Part shown: in pieces, positions 18,143 through 26,963 of the stretch
Position numbering within the stretch: position 1 is the first letter of the stretch
Layout of the letters: each line of letters starts with the position of its first letter
From: an uncultured Actinoplanes sp.
GTDB lineage: Bacteria > Actinomycetota > Actinomycetes > Mycobacteriales > Micromonosporaceae
Length of the DNA stretch: 64,000 bases
NCBI RefSeq assembly: GCF_934643405.1
Contig: NZ_CAKUCL010000005.1
Coordinates: 6,578-70,577, forward strand
Direction: 5' to 3'
The notes under the pieces: generated by a model
What the model was told of the DNA's origin: nothing
The model's input: only the letters and a program-made list of their open reading frames with translations
Database searches by the model: none
Position numbers and translations under genes: made by a program

Positions 18143-19093
18143 TCAGCGCTGCCCCGCGCGCAGCGGACCACCGGTCGCCAGGTGCAGGCGGACCGACGTG
18201 CCGCCCGGGTGGCGGTGCAGGCGCACCAGGTCGCACAGCTCGTTGACCAGAATGAGGCCGCGGCCCCGGGCCGCGTGGAGCCCGGGCGGCACCCGGCCGG
18301 CCAGCGGGCCCGGCGGCGGGCCGTCGTCGTCCACCTGGCAGACCAGCAGCCCCGGCTCGGTCCACAGGGCGATCCGGCCGTCGCCGCGGGTGTACCGCAT
18401 GACGTTGGTGACCAGTTCGTTCGCGGCGAGGACCAGGTCGTCGAGGCGGTCGCCGCCGAGCAGCCCGGCGGCGGCCGCCGCCACGAACGACCGCACCCCG
18501 GACAGCTCGGCCCTGTCGCCGAAGACGCGCTTGCGGGCGTACGGCGGCACGGCCGGCAGTGGCATGTCCAGCGCGGCCGCCGTGGCCAGCGGGTCCGCGT
18601 AGCTGCTGCTGCGCCTGGCCACCCCGCCCTCGATCGTCACCGGATGGGTGTGGCGGGCGCCGGTGATGACGCCGGGCTCGAGGGTGCTCATGTCGTACGG
18701 GCAGAGCAGCGCCGCGTCCCGGCCGGCGAGCACGGTGTTGACCAGCGCCTCGTGGGTCGCGCACGCGGTGTGTTCCAGCTCGGTGCGCCCGGCCCACATC
18801 GGCTCGCCGAGCACCGAGACCCGCCGGCCCTCGTGCCGGGCGGCGAAGCCGAGCAGCAGGGCCGGCAGCAGCCGGCCGGGGTTGCGTCCGGCGACGGCCA
18901 TGTCGGCGAAGGTGATCCACCCGGCCACGTCGGCCAGCGCGTCGCGCAGCACGTGCAGCCGGGGGCCGGGCACCGCGACCAGCACCGGGTTGCCCGCGGC
19001 CAGCGCGGCGCGGACGAACGCGGTGGCGGCGGCCAGGTAGTCGGCGGCGCCGCGGTACAGCAGAGCCGCGTGGTGCAACGGGCCGGCGCTCAC
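18143..19093 (-). CDS. MEDS-domain sensor with RsbW-like anti-sigma ATPase domain
   Basis: 316 residues; GTG 19093 overlaps the upstream gene stop (GTGA). The N-terminal two-thirds (LYRGAADYLAAATAFVRAAL, LVAVPGPRLHVLRDAL, LGEPMWAGRTELEHTACATHE, LLCPYDMSTLEPGVI) is a MEDS/DcmR-type sensory domain. The C-terminal part has HATPase boxes: LVLAANELVTNVMRYTRGDG (N box, about 225-244), CQVDDDGPPP (G1-like) and HAARGRGLILVNELCD (G2). RsbW-type ATPases bind sigma factors or phosphorylate STAS antagonists, and the neighbouring gene encodes a MEDS-STAS protein, so the pair probably forms a partner-switching sensor for stress gene control. Confidence 0.85.
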   Translation of the reverse strand: MSAGPLHHAALLYRGAADYLAAATAFVRAALAAGNPVLVAVPGPRLHVLRDALADVAGWITFADMAVAGRNPGRLLPALLLGFAARHEGRRVSVLGEPMWAGRTELEHTACATHEALVNTVLAGRDAALLCPYDMSTLEPGVITGARHTHPVTIEGGVARRSSSYADPLATAAALDMPLPAVPPYARKRVFGDRAELSGVRSFVAAAAAGLLGGDRLDDLVLAANELVTNVMRYTRGDGRIALWTEPGLLVCQVDDDGPPPGPLAGRVPPGLHAARGRGLILVNELCDLVRLHRHPGGTSVRLHLATGGPLRAGQR

Positions 19094-19947
19094 TGCTGTT
19101 CCACGATCAGCCGGGGCGTCTCGGCGGCGCCGGTGAAGGCGAGCAGGCGCCGCAGCGACGGCGAGCAGCCGGCCAGGCGCACCCGGCCGGGCGCGGCGGT
19201 CGCGGCGTGCACCAGGATGCGGGCCACCGCCGTGTCGGCGAACCGCAGGTCGCGCACGTCGATGACCACGTCCTGGCCGGGGCCGGCGCGATCGCACAGG
19301 TGCTCCACCACCACGGCCAGGGCGGTGCGGTTCGACCGGTCCGCCTCGCCGGACAGGGTGAGCCCGTCGGCGGTGCGGCGCAGGCGCAGCGACGTCGCGG
19401 GGTCGTACGGCATGCCGGTGGTCGCCGTGCCCGGGTGCGACCACGTGTACCGGCGCAGGTCCAGCGGGTCGAACAGCCGCCGGTCGTACGCGCAGACACC
19501 GGCGACGAACCCGTCGGTGAACACAGTGTTGATGTGGGTCTCGTACCAGCCGAGCCGCTCGCTGCCGGGCACCTCGCGGCGCGCCCAGGACATGTCGCCG
19601 AGCACCCGCAGCCCGAGGTAGCCCTGGTGGCGGGCGAGGTCGGCCTCGGCCTGCCAGCGTTGGACGGTGGCCTCCGGGTCGAAGACGCCGGAGGCGAGAT
19701 AACTGGCCTGCGGGGTGTCCACGGTGAGGCTGCCGCTGCGCAACGGCCCGGCCGGGTCGGCGCCGCGCTCGCGCAGCGCGTCAAGGATCCGCCCGGGGGC
19801 GTCGCCGCTGTAGACGACCTTGTGCCGGGCGCGCAGGCCGGCGAGGAGGAACGCCGCGACGGCGTCGTCGCGGACGCCGTCGTCGTCGACGATCCAGCAC
19901 ACGTGGTCGCCGGGTGCGACCTTGTCGAGCAGCGCGGGGCCGGACAC
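19090..19947 (-). CDS. MEDS-domain protein with C-terminal STAS (anti-anti-sigma-like) domain
   Basis: 285 residues from GTG 19947 with GGGGAGGAC upstream. The N-terminal MEDS domain reads KVAPGDHVCWIVDDDGVRDD (about 7-26), VVYSGDAPGRILDAL and SERLGWYETHINTVFTDGFV. The C-terminal STAS-like domain (about 185-285) contains GLTLSGEADRSNRTALAVVV and VVIDVRDLRFADTAVARILV. In classical antagonists the phosphorylatable Ser follows D-x-S; here the corresponding stretch is DLRFADTAVA, with Thr as the plausible acceptor. It is coupled to the downstream MEDS-ATPase gene by GTGA overlap, so both halves of a partner-switch are made together. Confidence 0.85.
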   Translation of the reverse strand: MSGPALLDKVAPGDHVCWIVDDDGVRDDAVAAFLLAGLRARHKVVYSGDAPGRILDALRERGADPAGPLRSGSLTVDTPQASYLASGVFDPEATVQRWQAEADLARHQGYLGLRVLGDMSWARREVPGSERLGWYETHINTVFTDGFVAGVCAYDRRLFDPLDLRRYTWSHPGTATTGMPYDPATSLRLRRTADGLTLSGEADRSNRTALAVVVEHLCDRAGPGQDVVIDVRDLRFADTAVARILVHAATAAPGRVRLAGCSPSLRRLLAFTGAAETPRLIVEQQ

Positions 19948-20021
19948 GCGTCCTCCCCTTCTCGTGCCGGTCAGAAAGCTTATTAACCGTACGCGTCGGA
20001 GCCGTCTCGCGGCGTTACCCG

Positions 20022-21158
20022 TCAGGGTGATTCGGCCACCCAGCCCGGGTGGGCGGCGACGAATTGTCCGACCTTGTCGTCGCGGGCCGCGCGCAGCAGC
20101 TCCATGCTCGTCGCGCTGAGGATCTGCACGCTGCCCACACCCCGTACCGAAGCGCTGTTGAACCTGCCGTTGTTGGTCTGGATGGTGACCAGGTCGGCGG
20201 GCTTGACGTCGCGCATCGCGAACGCCCAGTCGGTCAGCGGGATCCCTCCGGAGTCGACGGTCATGGTGCTGCCGATCGCCTTGATCAGGCCGGGCAGCTT
20301 GGCCGGGGAGTGGAGCCCGTCGCCGACCGCCTGCCGCAGCAGCGCCTTGAGGAACTGCTGCTGGTGGCGCTGGCGTCCGTAGTCGAAGTCCTTGTTCGCC
20401 AGCAGGTCGCGCTGGCGGACGAAGTCGAGCGCCTCGGTGGGCGTGAAGCAGTGGTTGCCCTTGGCGTAGAAGTTCGGGGTCACCCCCTTGACCTTGCGCT
20501 TGAGGGTGCCGTCGGGGTTGATGACGTACGGCGCGGCCTGCTTGCCGTCGGCGGTGTGCCCGAGGTGGATCGACGTGGTGTCCTCGTCCACGTCCATGCA
20601 GACCTTGCCGAGCACGTCGACGACCTGCCGGAAGCCCTGGAAGTCGATGATCGCGCCGGCGTCCGGGGTGATGCCGGTGAGCTTGCGGACGGTCAGCGAC
20701 AGCAGTTCGAAGCCGTGCGAGTACTGCTGGGAACCCGTCAGGCCGCGACTTCCGTACGCGAACGCGGCGTTGATCTTGTTCTTCCCGCCGGCGTATCTCT
20801 GCGCGCCGTTGTCGTAGGCCGGGATGGACACGTAGCTGTCGCGGGGCAGGGAGATCAGATAGCCGCTCCGATGGTCGGCGGCGATGTGCAGCAGGATGAT
20901 CGAGTCGGACCGGATGGCCGTGCCGGGCGCCGCGTTCCGGCGCTGGTCGATGCCGACGAGCAGCACGTTCTTCGCCCCGCGCACGGTCGCGGCGCCCCGG
21001 TTGGTGACGGTGACCGAGCGGCCCAGCAGGTTCTGCTGCCTCACCGACTGCACGGCCGTCTTGACCGTGGCCTGCACGGCGATCAGCGACCCGCCCGCGC
21101 CGACCAGCACGAGCGCGCCCAGAGCGACGAGCCAGCGGGCCCACCGGCGTTTCGGCAC
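20022..21158 (-). CDS. LytR-CpsA-Psr (LCP) family cell-wall glycopolymer ligase
   Basis: 378 residues. I chose GTG 21158 because AGGAGG lies 6 nt upstream; the in-frame TTG at 21164 would sit on the ribosome site. Single N-terminal membrane anchor (about 7-26), then the LCP domain with NVLLVGIDQRR, RSDSIILLHI, LISLPRDSYVSIP, KINAAFAYG and LDFVRQRDLLANKDFDYGRQ. The conserved Arg/Asp residues bind polyprenyl pyrophosphate. LCP enzymes attach teichoic-acid-like or arabinogalactan-like polymers to peptidoglycan at the outer membrane face. It is divergent from two glycosyltransferases (211 bp between starts), fitting a cell-envelope role. Confidence 0.92.
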   Translation of the reverse strand: MPKRRWARWLVALGALVLVGAGGSLIAVQATVKTAVQSVRQQNLLGRSVTVTNRGAATVRGAKNVLLVGIDQRRNAAPGTAIRSDSIILLHIAADHRSGYLISLPRDSYVSIPAYDNGAQRYAGGKNKINAAFAYGSRGLTGSQQYSHGFELLSLTVRKLTGITPDAGAIIDFQGFRQVVDVLGKVCMDVDEDTTSIHLGHTADGKQAAPYVINPDGTLKRKVKGVTPNFYAKGNHCFTPTEALDFVRQRDLLANKDFDYGRQRHQQQFLKALLRQAVGDGLHSPAKLPGLIKAIGSTMTVDSGGIPLTDWAFAMRDVKPADLVTIQTNNGRFNSASVRGVGSVQILSATSMELLRAARDDKVGQFVAAHPGWVAESP

Positions 21159-21369
21159 GATCAACCTCCTTGCGTACGGACGGGGTCTGCCCTTATCAGC
21201 GGCAGGAACCCCGGTCCACGCTGCACCGGGCCGGTGAGTTTTCGGTGAGATTTCCCTGTCCGGCGACTGAGCGGCCCCGGACGTCTGCCTGGGATTAACC
21301 CTTACGCCGTCCCACGCCCCTATCGTCCGGCTCGATCACCTTCGGCTCCCCACGCGTAAGCAGGTCGAA

Positions 21370-22392
21370 ATGTCCTCATCACCGGACGTCAGCGTCGTCA
21401 TCCCGACGTGGAACCGCCCGGAGCTGGCCACCCGCGCGGTGCTCAGCGCGCTCGCCCAGACCCATGAGAACCTCGAGGTGGTCGTGGTGGTCGACGGGCC
21501 GGACCCGGACACCGTCGCCGCGCTGGACGCGGTCGGCGACCCGCGGCTGCGGGTGATCGTGCTGCCGTCGCAGGGCAGGGCGCCGAACGCCCGCAACCAG
21601 GGTGCGCTGAACGCGCGGGGCCGCTGGACCGCACTGCTGGACGACGACGACGAGTGGCTGCCCACGAAGATCGAGACGCAGCTGAAGCTGGCCGCGACCG
21701 CCACCAGGGCGGCCCCGATCGTCGCGACCCGCATGATCAGCCGCACGCCGCGCGCCGACACGGTGATGCCGCGCCGGCTGCCCGCCCCGGGCGAGCCGCT
21801 CAGCGAGTACTTCACCGTGCGCCGGGGCCTGTTCTACGGCGACGGTTTCATCCAGACCTCGACCATCATGGCCCCGACCGAGTTGCTGCGGCGGGTGCCG
21901 TTCACCGTGGGGCTGCGCCGCCAGCAGGAGCTGGACTGGACGTTGCGGGCCATCCGGCACCAGGACGTGGAGCTGCTGTACGCCCCGGAGCCGCTGGTGC
22001 TGTGGCACCAGGACGAGAACCGGGAACGGATCAGCCTGGAGATGCCGTGGGAGGAGCAGCTGGCGTGGCTGCGCGACAGCCGGGAGCTGTTCACGCCGCG
22101 GGCGTACGCTGCCTTCACGATGAGCGTGCTGAGCTCGATGGCCGCCCCGACGCGCAGCGGCAAGGTGTTCCGGGAGCTGCTCGGCGAGGCCCGTGGTCAC
22201 GGCCGTCCCGGGATGATCGATTACGTGACGTTCCTGCAGATCTGGACGTTGCCGCCCCAGGTCCGGGCGCGCCTGCGGGACCTGATCGTGGGCCGGCGTT
22301 CCACGGCCGCCTCATCTTCGCCCTCCTCTCCTCCCGCGCCCTCCCCTCCCCCCGCGGCCTCCTCTGCGGCCTCGTCCTTCGATGTCCGCTGA
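21370..22392 (+). CDS. Family 2 glycosyltransferase (GT-A fold)
   Basis: 340 residues. N-terminal nucleotide-sugar domain: VSVVIPTWNRPELATRAVLS (about 7-26), VVVVVDGPDPDT and the metal-binding WTALLDDDDEWLPTKIETQ (DxD region, about 90-108). The mid-part EYFTVRRGLFYGDGFIQT and QQELDWTLRA carry the likely acceptor-site acidic residues. The last 35 residues are a low-complexity Ser/Pro/Ala tail. The ribosome site is weak. It overlaps the next glycosyltransferase by 11 bp; together they probably build one surface glycan or glycolipid. No membrane helix is visible, so it acts on the cytosolic face. Confidence 0.9.
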   Translation: MSSSPDVSVVIPTWNRPELATRAVLSALAQTHENLEVVVVVDGPDPDTVAALDAVGDPRLRVIVLPSQGRAPNARNQGALNARGRWTALLDDDDEWLPTKIETQLKLAATATRAAPIVATRMISRTPRADTVMPRRLPAPGEPLSEYFTVRRGLFYGDGFIQTSTIMAPTELLRRVPFTVGLRRQQELDWTLRAIRHQDVELLYAPEPLVLWHQDENRERISLEMPWEEQLAWLRDSRELFTPRAYAAFTMSVLSSMAAPTRSGKVFRELLGEARGHGRPGMIDYVTFLQIWTLPPQVRARLRDLIVGRRSTAASSSPSSPPAPSPPPAASSAASSFDVR

Positions 22393-23494
22393 TCAGGCTG
22401 TTGTCATCTGGCGCAGCGCGATGCTGCCGGGGTCGGAGACGTTCATCCGGAACCAGGCCGACGCGCTGACCCGGTGGCGGCCGGTGTACCTGGGGGCCAC
22501 CAAGGTGGCGTCGGACCTGGCCCGGGAGAGCGACCTGATCGCGTACCCGTCGCCGGCCGATCGCCGTGCCTTTCTGCGCCTGCGCCTGACCGGCTCGTCG
22601 CCCCGGCTGCGGGATCTGCTGGCCGCGCAGCGGCCGAGGCTGGTGCACGCCCACTTCGGCGGCGACGGCTGGCTGATCAGCGGTGCGGCCCGGGCCCTCG
22701 GCGTGCCGCTGATCGTCACCGTGCACGGCCACGACGTGACCCGCCAGCCCGAGTCGGCCGGCGCGAAAGGCGTGCGGTACCGCCGGAACCTGCGCTCGGT
22801 GTTCAACCGGGCGGCGCTGATCGTCGCGGTCTCGGACGTGATCAAGTCGAAGGCCGTCGCCCGGGGTGCGGACCCGGCGAAGGTGCGGGTGCACTACACG
22901 GGTGTGCCGATCCCGCCGGCGCCGTCCGGCTCGCCGGCGTCGTGGGACGTGGCGTTCGTCGGCCGGTTCGTGGCGAAGAAGGGCGCGGACGACCTGGTGG
23001 CGGCACTGGCGTCGCTGAACCGGCCGGTACGGGCGCTGTTCGTCGGGGACGGCCCGCTGCTGCCGGCGGTGCGGGCCCAGGCGGTGGCGGCCGGGGTGGA
23101 CGCGACGTTCCGGGGATCGTTGCCGCCGGCCGAGGTGTACCGCCTGCTGGGCGAGTCCCGGATGCTGGTGGCGCCGTCCCGGACGGCGGCGGACGGCGAC
23201 ACGGAAGGGTTGCCGACGACCGTGGTGGAGGCGGCGGCGCTGGGTCTGCCGGTGGTGTCGACGCGGCACAGCGGCATCCCGGAGGCGGTGGAGGACGGTT
23301 CGACCGGGTTGCTGGGCGCGGAGGGTGACCGGGCGGCGCTGGCGGCGAACATAGCGCGGTTGCTGGATGATCCGTCGCTGCGGGAGCGGATGGGCAAGCA
23401 GGCCCGGGAGCTGGCGCTGGCTCGGTTCGACGTGCGGGCGCAGAGCCGGGGCCTGGAGGATCTGTACGACGAGGTCCTTGCGCGCAGCGCGTGA
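22382..23494 (+). CDS. Family 4 glycosyltransferase (GT-B fold)
   Basis: 370 residues. It starts MSADQAVVIWRSAMLPGSET (acceptor-site Gly-Ser), with HAHFGGDGWLISGAARALGV and VTVHGHDVTRQPE in the N-domain. The donor domain has WDVAFVGRFVAKKGADDLV (about 185-203), LFVGDGPLL and the E-x7-E-like DGDTEGLPTTVVEAAALGLP (about 275-294), ending with the usual helix RARFDV-like ALARFDVRAQSRGLEDLYDEV. It is a retaining GT4 enzyme. ATG 22382 lies inside the previous gene's tail (11-bp overlap), implying coupled translation and joint function. Confidence 0.92.
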   Translation: MSADQAVVIWRSAMLPGSETFIRNQADALTRWRPVYLGATKVASDLARESDLIAYPSPADRRAFLRLRLTGSSPRLRDLLAAQRPRLVHAHFGGDGWLISGAARALGVPLIVTVHGHDVTRQPESAGAKGVRYRRNLRSVFNRAALIVAVSDVIKSKAVARGADPAKVRVHYTGVPIPPAPSGSPASWDVAFVGRFVAKKGADDLVAALASLNRPVRALFVGDGPLLPAVRAQAVAAGVDATFRGSLPPAEVYRLLGESRMLVAPSRTAADGDTEGLPTTVVEAAALGLPVVSTRHSGIPEAVEDGSTGLLGAEGDRAALAANIARLLDDPSLRERMGKQARELALARFDVRAQSRGLEDLYDEVLARSA

Positions 23495-23993
23495 ATGGCC
23501 CTCTCCGGCTCCTCTGCCCGGGACTGGTTGCGCTGTTTGGTCGTTGTGGCTTTCTTGCGCCGGGACGGTTGGGGGAACAAGTTGCGGCTCGGGTCTCTGG
23601 TCACTCATCGCTGGGTGACTGGCTGAGCATCGGCGTTCACCTCAGGCTTCGGTGGGGGTGGCTGCCGCGCTGTGGTCATTCGCGGCGGCATGCTCACCCG
23701 GGCGGGCCTGGGTGGGGAGTTGCGCGAGCGCACCGTGCCGGTTGCGGTCAGCAACCTGCGACCAAGCTGAGCCGGTGACGCGTCGCCCCGACGAGGTCGT
23801 TGTTGATGTTCCGAGTCGTGGCATCCCCGGCGATCGGTGCGCGGTCTGGGGGCGACGGCGTGGCCGATCATCCGATGGGGCGGTGGCTTGGCCGGCCGGT
23901 GCGTCGCCCGATCGGGCCGAACGGCTGCCGGACCGGGGCCGTGGCGCCGCTGAGCTGGTATTTTGCGTCCACCGACACAGGGCGGGAGGCAGC
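23495..23993. other. 499-bp stretch without a supportable gene
   Basis: Short open frames exist on both strands but none combines a ribosome site, plausible start and protein-like composition. No RNA gene, dyad or IS end was recognised. It may contain the promoter for the small protein starting at 23994. Confidence 0.5.
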
Positions 23994-24290
23994 ATGAGCT
24001 TCATCCAGATCATTGAGTACGAGACCGACCGGCCCGACGAGATGTGGGCCGTCGGTGAGGCCCGCGCCGCCGAGATGGGTGACGCGCCGCCCGGCTTCCG
24101 GCTCACGATCACGCAGGACCGGGACCGCCCGAACACGTTCCTGACCATCGTGGAGTTTCCCTCCTACGAGATGGCCATGGAGAACAGTCAGCGGCCGGAG
24201 ACCGACGCCTTCGCCCGCCAGATGGCCGCGCTGTGCACCAACGGCCCCCACTTCCGCAACCTCGAGGTCAGGCGCACCGTCGAGCCCTGA
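23994..24290 (+). CDS. Small ABM/dimeric alpha-beta-barrel-like protein (98 aa)
   Basis: Starts MSFIQIIEYETDRPDEMWAV with GGGAGG 4 nt before the ATG. The pattern of an edge strand FIQIIEYE, a helix, RLTITQDRDRPNTFLTIVEF and the helix with MAMENSQRPETDAFARQMAA fits the ferredoxin-like fold of antibiotic-biosynthesis monooxygenase and EthD-type small proteins. Members of this fold are diverse (monooxygenases, stress-response proteins) and the sequence does not define activity. Very similar small proteins are common in Streptomyces and Actinoplanes genomes as stand-alone genes. It is transcribed alone. Confidence 0.75.
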   Translation: MSFIQIIEYETDRPDEMWAVGEARAAEMGDAPPGFRLTITQDRDRPNTFLTIVEFPSYEMAMENSQRPETDAFARQMAALCTNGPHFRNLEVRRTVEP

Positions 24291-24391
24291 TCCGCCCGGC
24301 GGCGACGGCCCGGCGGCGCGCGCCCGTCCGCATCGACGTCTTGCCGGAGTCGCTTACGCCGCCGCAACAGCGCGCCGTCTGTAATGAGCGC

Positions 24392-25063
24392 ATGAATCGC
24401 AGCGCAACCCCGTCCGTACGACCCCGCCGCATCGTCCTGGTCACCCTGATGATCCTCGGTCTGGCGGGCGCGGTGTACGCCGTACGGCGGCCGTTGTCGA
24501 TGTCGGCTCCGCGATGCATGGCCGGGCGGTGGCACGGCTGCTACGACACCGAGAACGGTGTGCTGCTCATGATGCTGGCCGGGCTGCCCCTGGCCGCTCT
24601 GGCGGTGTGGGCTCTGGCGCGCCTGCGACGGGCCGGCGGCGGCACGTCGGCGTGGCGGATGTCGCTGGCCGAGGTGGGCATGGTCTACGGGACGGTGCCG
24701 TTCGTGTGGATCACCCTGATGCCCGGTCCGGGGGCCGGCGCCGTCGCGGGCCGGGTGAGTCTGATCCCGCTGCGGGACCTGCTCACGATGGGGCCGCTCG
24801 GGATCGGCGGCAACCTGCTGATCTTCGCGGCGCTGGGGTTCTTCGCCCCGGTACGGTTCGCGGCGCTGGCGTCGGCGCCGCGGATCCTGGCGCTCGGGGC
24901 GGGGTGCTCGGCCCTGGTCGAGATCGCCCAGTACGTGCTGCGGCTGGACCGGGTGTCCTCGGTCGACGACGTGCTGGTCAACGCCGCCGGCGCCGTGCTG
25001 GCCGCAATGGTGTCGCGCCGCTGGTGGAGTACCGGGGGCGCGGCGCGACATAAAGTTCGATGA
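24392..25063 (+). CDS. VanZ-like family membrane protein
   Basis: 223 residues. N-terminal hydrophobic segment (about 11-28), a Cys-containing loop MAGRWHGCYDTENGV, then further helices (about 52-70, 88-104, 127-150, 155-172, 190-208). The VanZ signature is clear in the last third: ALVEIAQYVLRLDRVSSVDD followed by VLVNAAGAVLAA, together with GGNLLIFAALGFFAPV. VanZ-type proteins confer low-level teicoplanin tolerance in enterococci, but most homologues have unknown physiological roles. The TGA stop is overlapped by the start of the downstream isomerase gene. Confidence 0.85.
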   Translation: MNRSATPSVRPRRIVLVTLMILGLAGAVYAVRRPLSMSAPRCMAGRWHGCYDTENGVLLMMLAGLPLAALAVWALARLRRAGGGTSAWRMSLAEVGMVYGTVPFVWITLMPGPGAGAVAGRVSLIPLRDLLTMGPLGIGGNLLIFAALGFFAPVRFAALASAPRILALGAGCSALVEIAQYVLRLDRVSSVDDVLVNAAGAVLAAMVSRRWWSTGGAARHKVR

Positions 25064-25479
25064 TGCGGGTTGCGTTTGCCAGTGATGACGAGAACGAGAC
25101 GACCCGGGCGGTCCTGGCCGCCCTGGCCGACGCCGGGCATGACATCGTCCGGCCGGACGACGCACAGAGCTGGCCGGATCTGGGGCGGTTCGTCGGGCAG
25201 GCGGTCGTCGGCGGGCGCGCCGACTACGGGGTGGTGATGTGCTGGACCGGGACCGGGACGGCCATCGCGGCGAACAAGATTGCCGGGGTGCGGGCCGCGG
25301 TCGCCTGGGACCCGTGGATCGCCAAGGGGGCACGGCTCTGGAACGACGCCAACGTACTGGCCATGAGCCTCAAACGGCTGGCGCCGGACGTGGCGGTGGA
25401 AGTGCTGCGGGCGTTCCTGGACACGCCGCAGGCCGACCCGGACGAGGGGGACAACATCGCGGCGATCGAACGGCAGTGA
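25060..25479 (+). CDS. RpiB/LacA/LacB family sugar-phosphate isomerase
   Basis: 139 residues; ATG 25060 overlaps the VanZ gene stop (ATGA), and ATG 25063 is an alternative. The nucleotide-like fold begins MRVAFASDDENET and contains the conserved catalytic loop YGVVMCWTGTGTAIAANKIA (Cys at about 66, the base that moves the proton in RpiB) and RAAVAWDPWIAKGARLWNDANVLAM. The WDPW variant is shared by a subgroup that is neither classical RpiB nor LacAB, so the substrate (ribose-, allose- or another aldose-phosphate) is open. A strong terminator hairpin starts right after the stop codon. Confidence 0.88.
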   Translation: MMRVAFASDDENETTRAVLAALADAGHDIVRPDDAQSWPDLGRFVGQAVVGGRADYGVVMCWTGTGTAIAANKIAGVRAAVAWDPWIAKGARLWNDANVLAMSLKRLAPDVAVEVLRAFLDTPQADPDEGDNIAAIERQ

Positions 25480-25480
25480 C

Positions 25481-25514
25481 GTGCGGGAACAAGCCCCGTG
25501 GCTTGTTCCCGCAC
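25481..25514. terminator. Perfect 15-bp stem terminator hairpin
   Basis: Arms at 25481-25495 and 25500-25514 are perfectly complementary (GTGCGGGAACAAGCC), with a 4-nt loop CCGT. It begins 1 bp after the isomerase gene stop and lies between convergent genes, so it can end transcription from both sides. No U tract. Confidence 0.8.
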
Positions 25515-25588
25515 GCGTCCGCCCGTCACCGGTACCGGCGCTGGTTGTCCCACCGTGGCAAGAGCACGCCGGCCGGGGCGACGAGCGC

Positions 25589-26347
25589 TCAGGAACAGCA
25601 GCCGCCGTCGTCCGCCGGTGACTGCGTGCTGCCGAGGTCGTCGTCGTGTCCGGCGGCGATGCGCGGCCACTGCGCGGTCGGCCGCCCGTCCCGGCGGAAC
25701 TGCTCACCCCGGTTCCCGTACGGCTGAGGCCAGCCCCGGGGTGAGTCCTCCCAGACCTCCTGCCGGCCGTGCACGGTCATGTCGAGAATGCCGTAGGACG
25801 GTGCCATGGGTTCGACGCCACGGCCGGTGGTCCAGTACGTCTCGAAGACCCGATCGTGGTCGCGCAGATAGCACACCTTCATCCCGAAGGCGCGGCCGGC
25901 GAGGAGCCGTTCGCGGGACGCGGCGGGAACGGAGTACCAGGGCATCTCCCAGCCCATGAACTGGCGGTAGCGGTCGGACTCCGGGTACGAGCCCTGGCAG
26001 AGAACGGCGAACGTGACGTCCCGCTGGTGCAGATAGGACAGTTCCCGTACCTGGCCGTTGAAGAAGGTGCAGCCCTCGCACTGGTCGGCGGCGGCGCGGC
26101 CGTCGTGCCACATGTGGTACGACGCGAACAACTGGCTGCGGCCCTCGAAGGCGTCGAGCAGCGTCACCTCGCCGGCGGCGCCGACCAGCGGGGTGGCCGG
26201 ATCGACCTCGGTCATCGGCAGTCGCCGCCGCGCGGCGGCGATCGCGTCGCCCTCGCGGGTGTGCGCCTTCTCCCGGACGCGAAGGTCGTCGACGGCGGCC
26301 AGCCATGCGGCGCGGGACACCACAGGGGGCATGTTCTCGGAATTCAT
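25589..26347 (-). CDS. DUF899 family (thioredoxin-fold) protein
   Basis: 252 residues. Typical DUF899 landmarks: LDAFEGRSQLFASYHMWHDG (about 64-83), DQCEGCTFFNGQVREL with a CxxC motif (about 88-103), LHQRDVTFAVLCQGSYPE and GWEMPWYSVPAA. The fold is thioredoxin-like and CEGC is in the position of a redox-active pair, but the family's biochemical role is unestablished. The C-terminus DDGGCCS carries a further Cys pair. The first ATG (26347) and a second at 26332 both have weak ribosome sites. Convergent with the isomerase gene. Confidence 0.88.
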   Translation of the reverse strand: MNSENMPPVVSRAAWLAAVDDLRVREKAHTREGDAIAAARRRLPMTEVDPATPLVGAAGEVTLLDAFEGRSQLFASYHMWHDGRAAADQCEGCTFFNGQVRELSYLHQRDVTFAVLCQGSYPESDRYRQFMGWEMPWYSVPAASRERLLAGRAFGMKVCYLRDHDRVFETYWTTGRGVEPMAPSYGILDMTVHGRQEVWEDSPRGWPQPYGNRGEQFRRDGRPTAQWPRIAAGHDDDLGSTQSPADDGGCCS

Positions 26348-26963
26348 GCTCGTACAGACCGGGCGGCCCGCCGAAAATCATCGGTACGGCCCCGACCGTA
26401 CCGATTCGACGCGAGGTACGACTCGATGGCGCGCCGGAGACCGCCCCATGCGAGAGCCGCTGGTTGACTGGCGGCGCTTGCGGGAAGCAGTTCGGACCCC
26501 TCCCGGCCGGTCTCAGCGCCGGCTGCGCGGGTCGAGCGTGATCAATGTAGGTGAGTTTGAGAGCCACCCCGGCGCGAGTCGGAGGTCCGGGCGGGCGCTT
26601 GACTCCCCTTCGAGTTCGGCCGGGGTTTCCGGCCGTCGGCGGGTGAGCGCTAGCGTGTCATTCAGCCAGCCGGGCCCGCCTGTGATGTCCCTGGGGCTCG
26701 GAGGGTCGTCGGCGACCCGGTCCTCCCTCGCCGTGTCTCCGCTGGCCCTTCTGCCGCCGGGCAGCGTCACTGACTCCGACGCGAAGGCAAGAGACGCGTC
26801 GCGGGACACTCGGTGATTCGGCGAAGGTCGAACGTCATGGCTCCAGTCGCGGCCACGCCGACGGAGCCGATCGCCGGTCTGGCGCGCCGTAATCGATTCG
26901 CTGCGGGGTTGCCGAAATCAAATGCATCCGATCATGCCGTCGCGGGGATGTCTGGGCTGTCCC
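26348..26963. other. 616-bp stretch without a supportable gene
   Basis: Several short frames are open but none has a convincing start or composition. It contains a small dyad GGGTCGTCGGCGACCC (about 26703-26718). Base composition appears less extreme than in flanking genes, in line with the accessory character of the following 3.5 kb. Confidence 0.45.
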
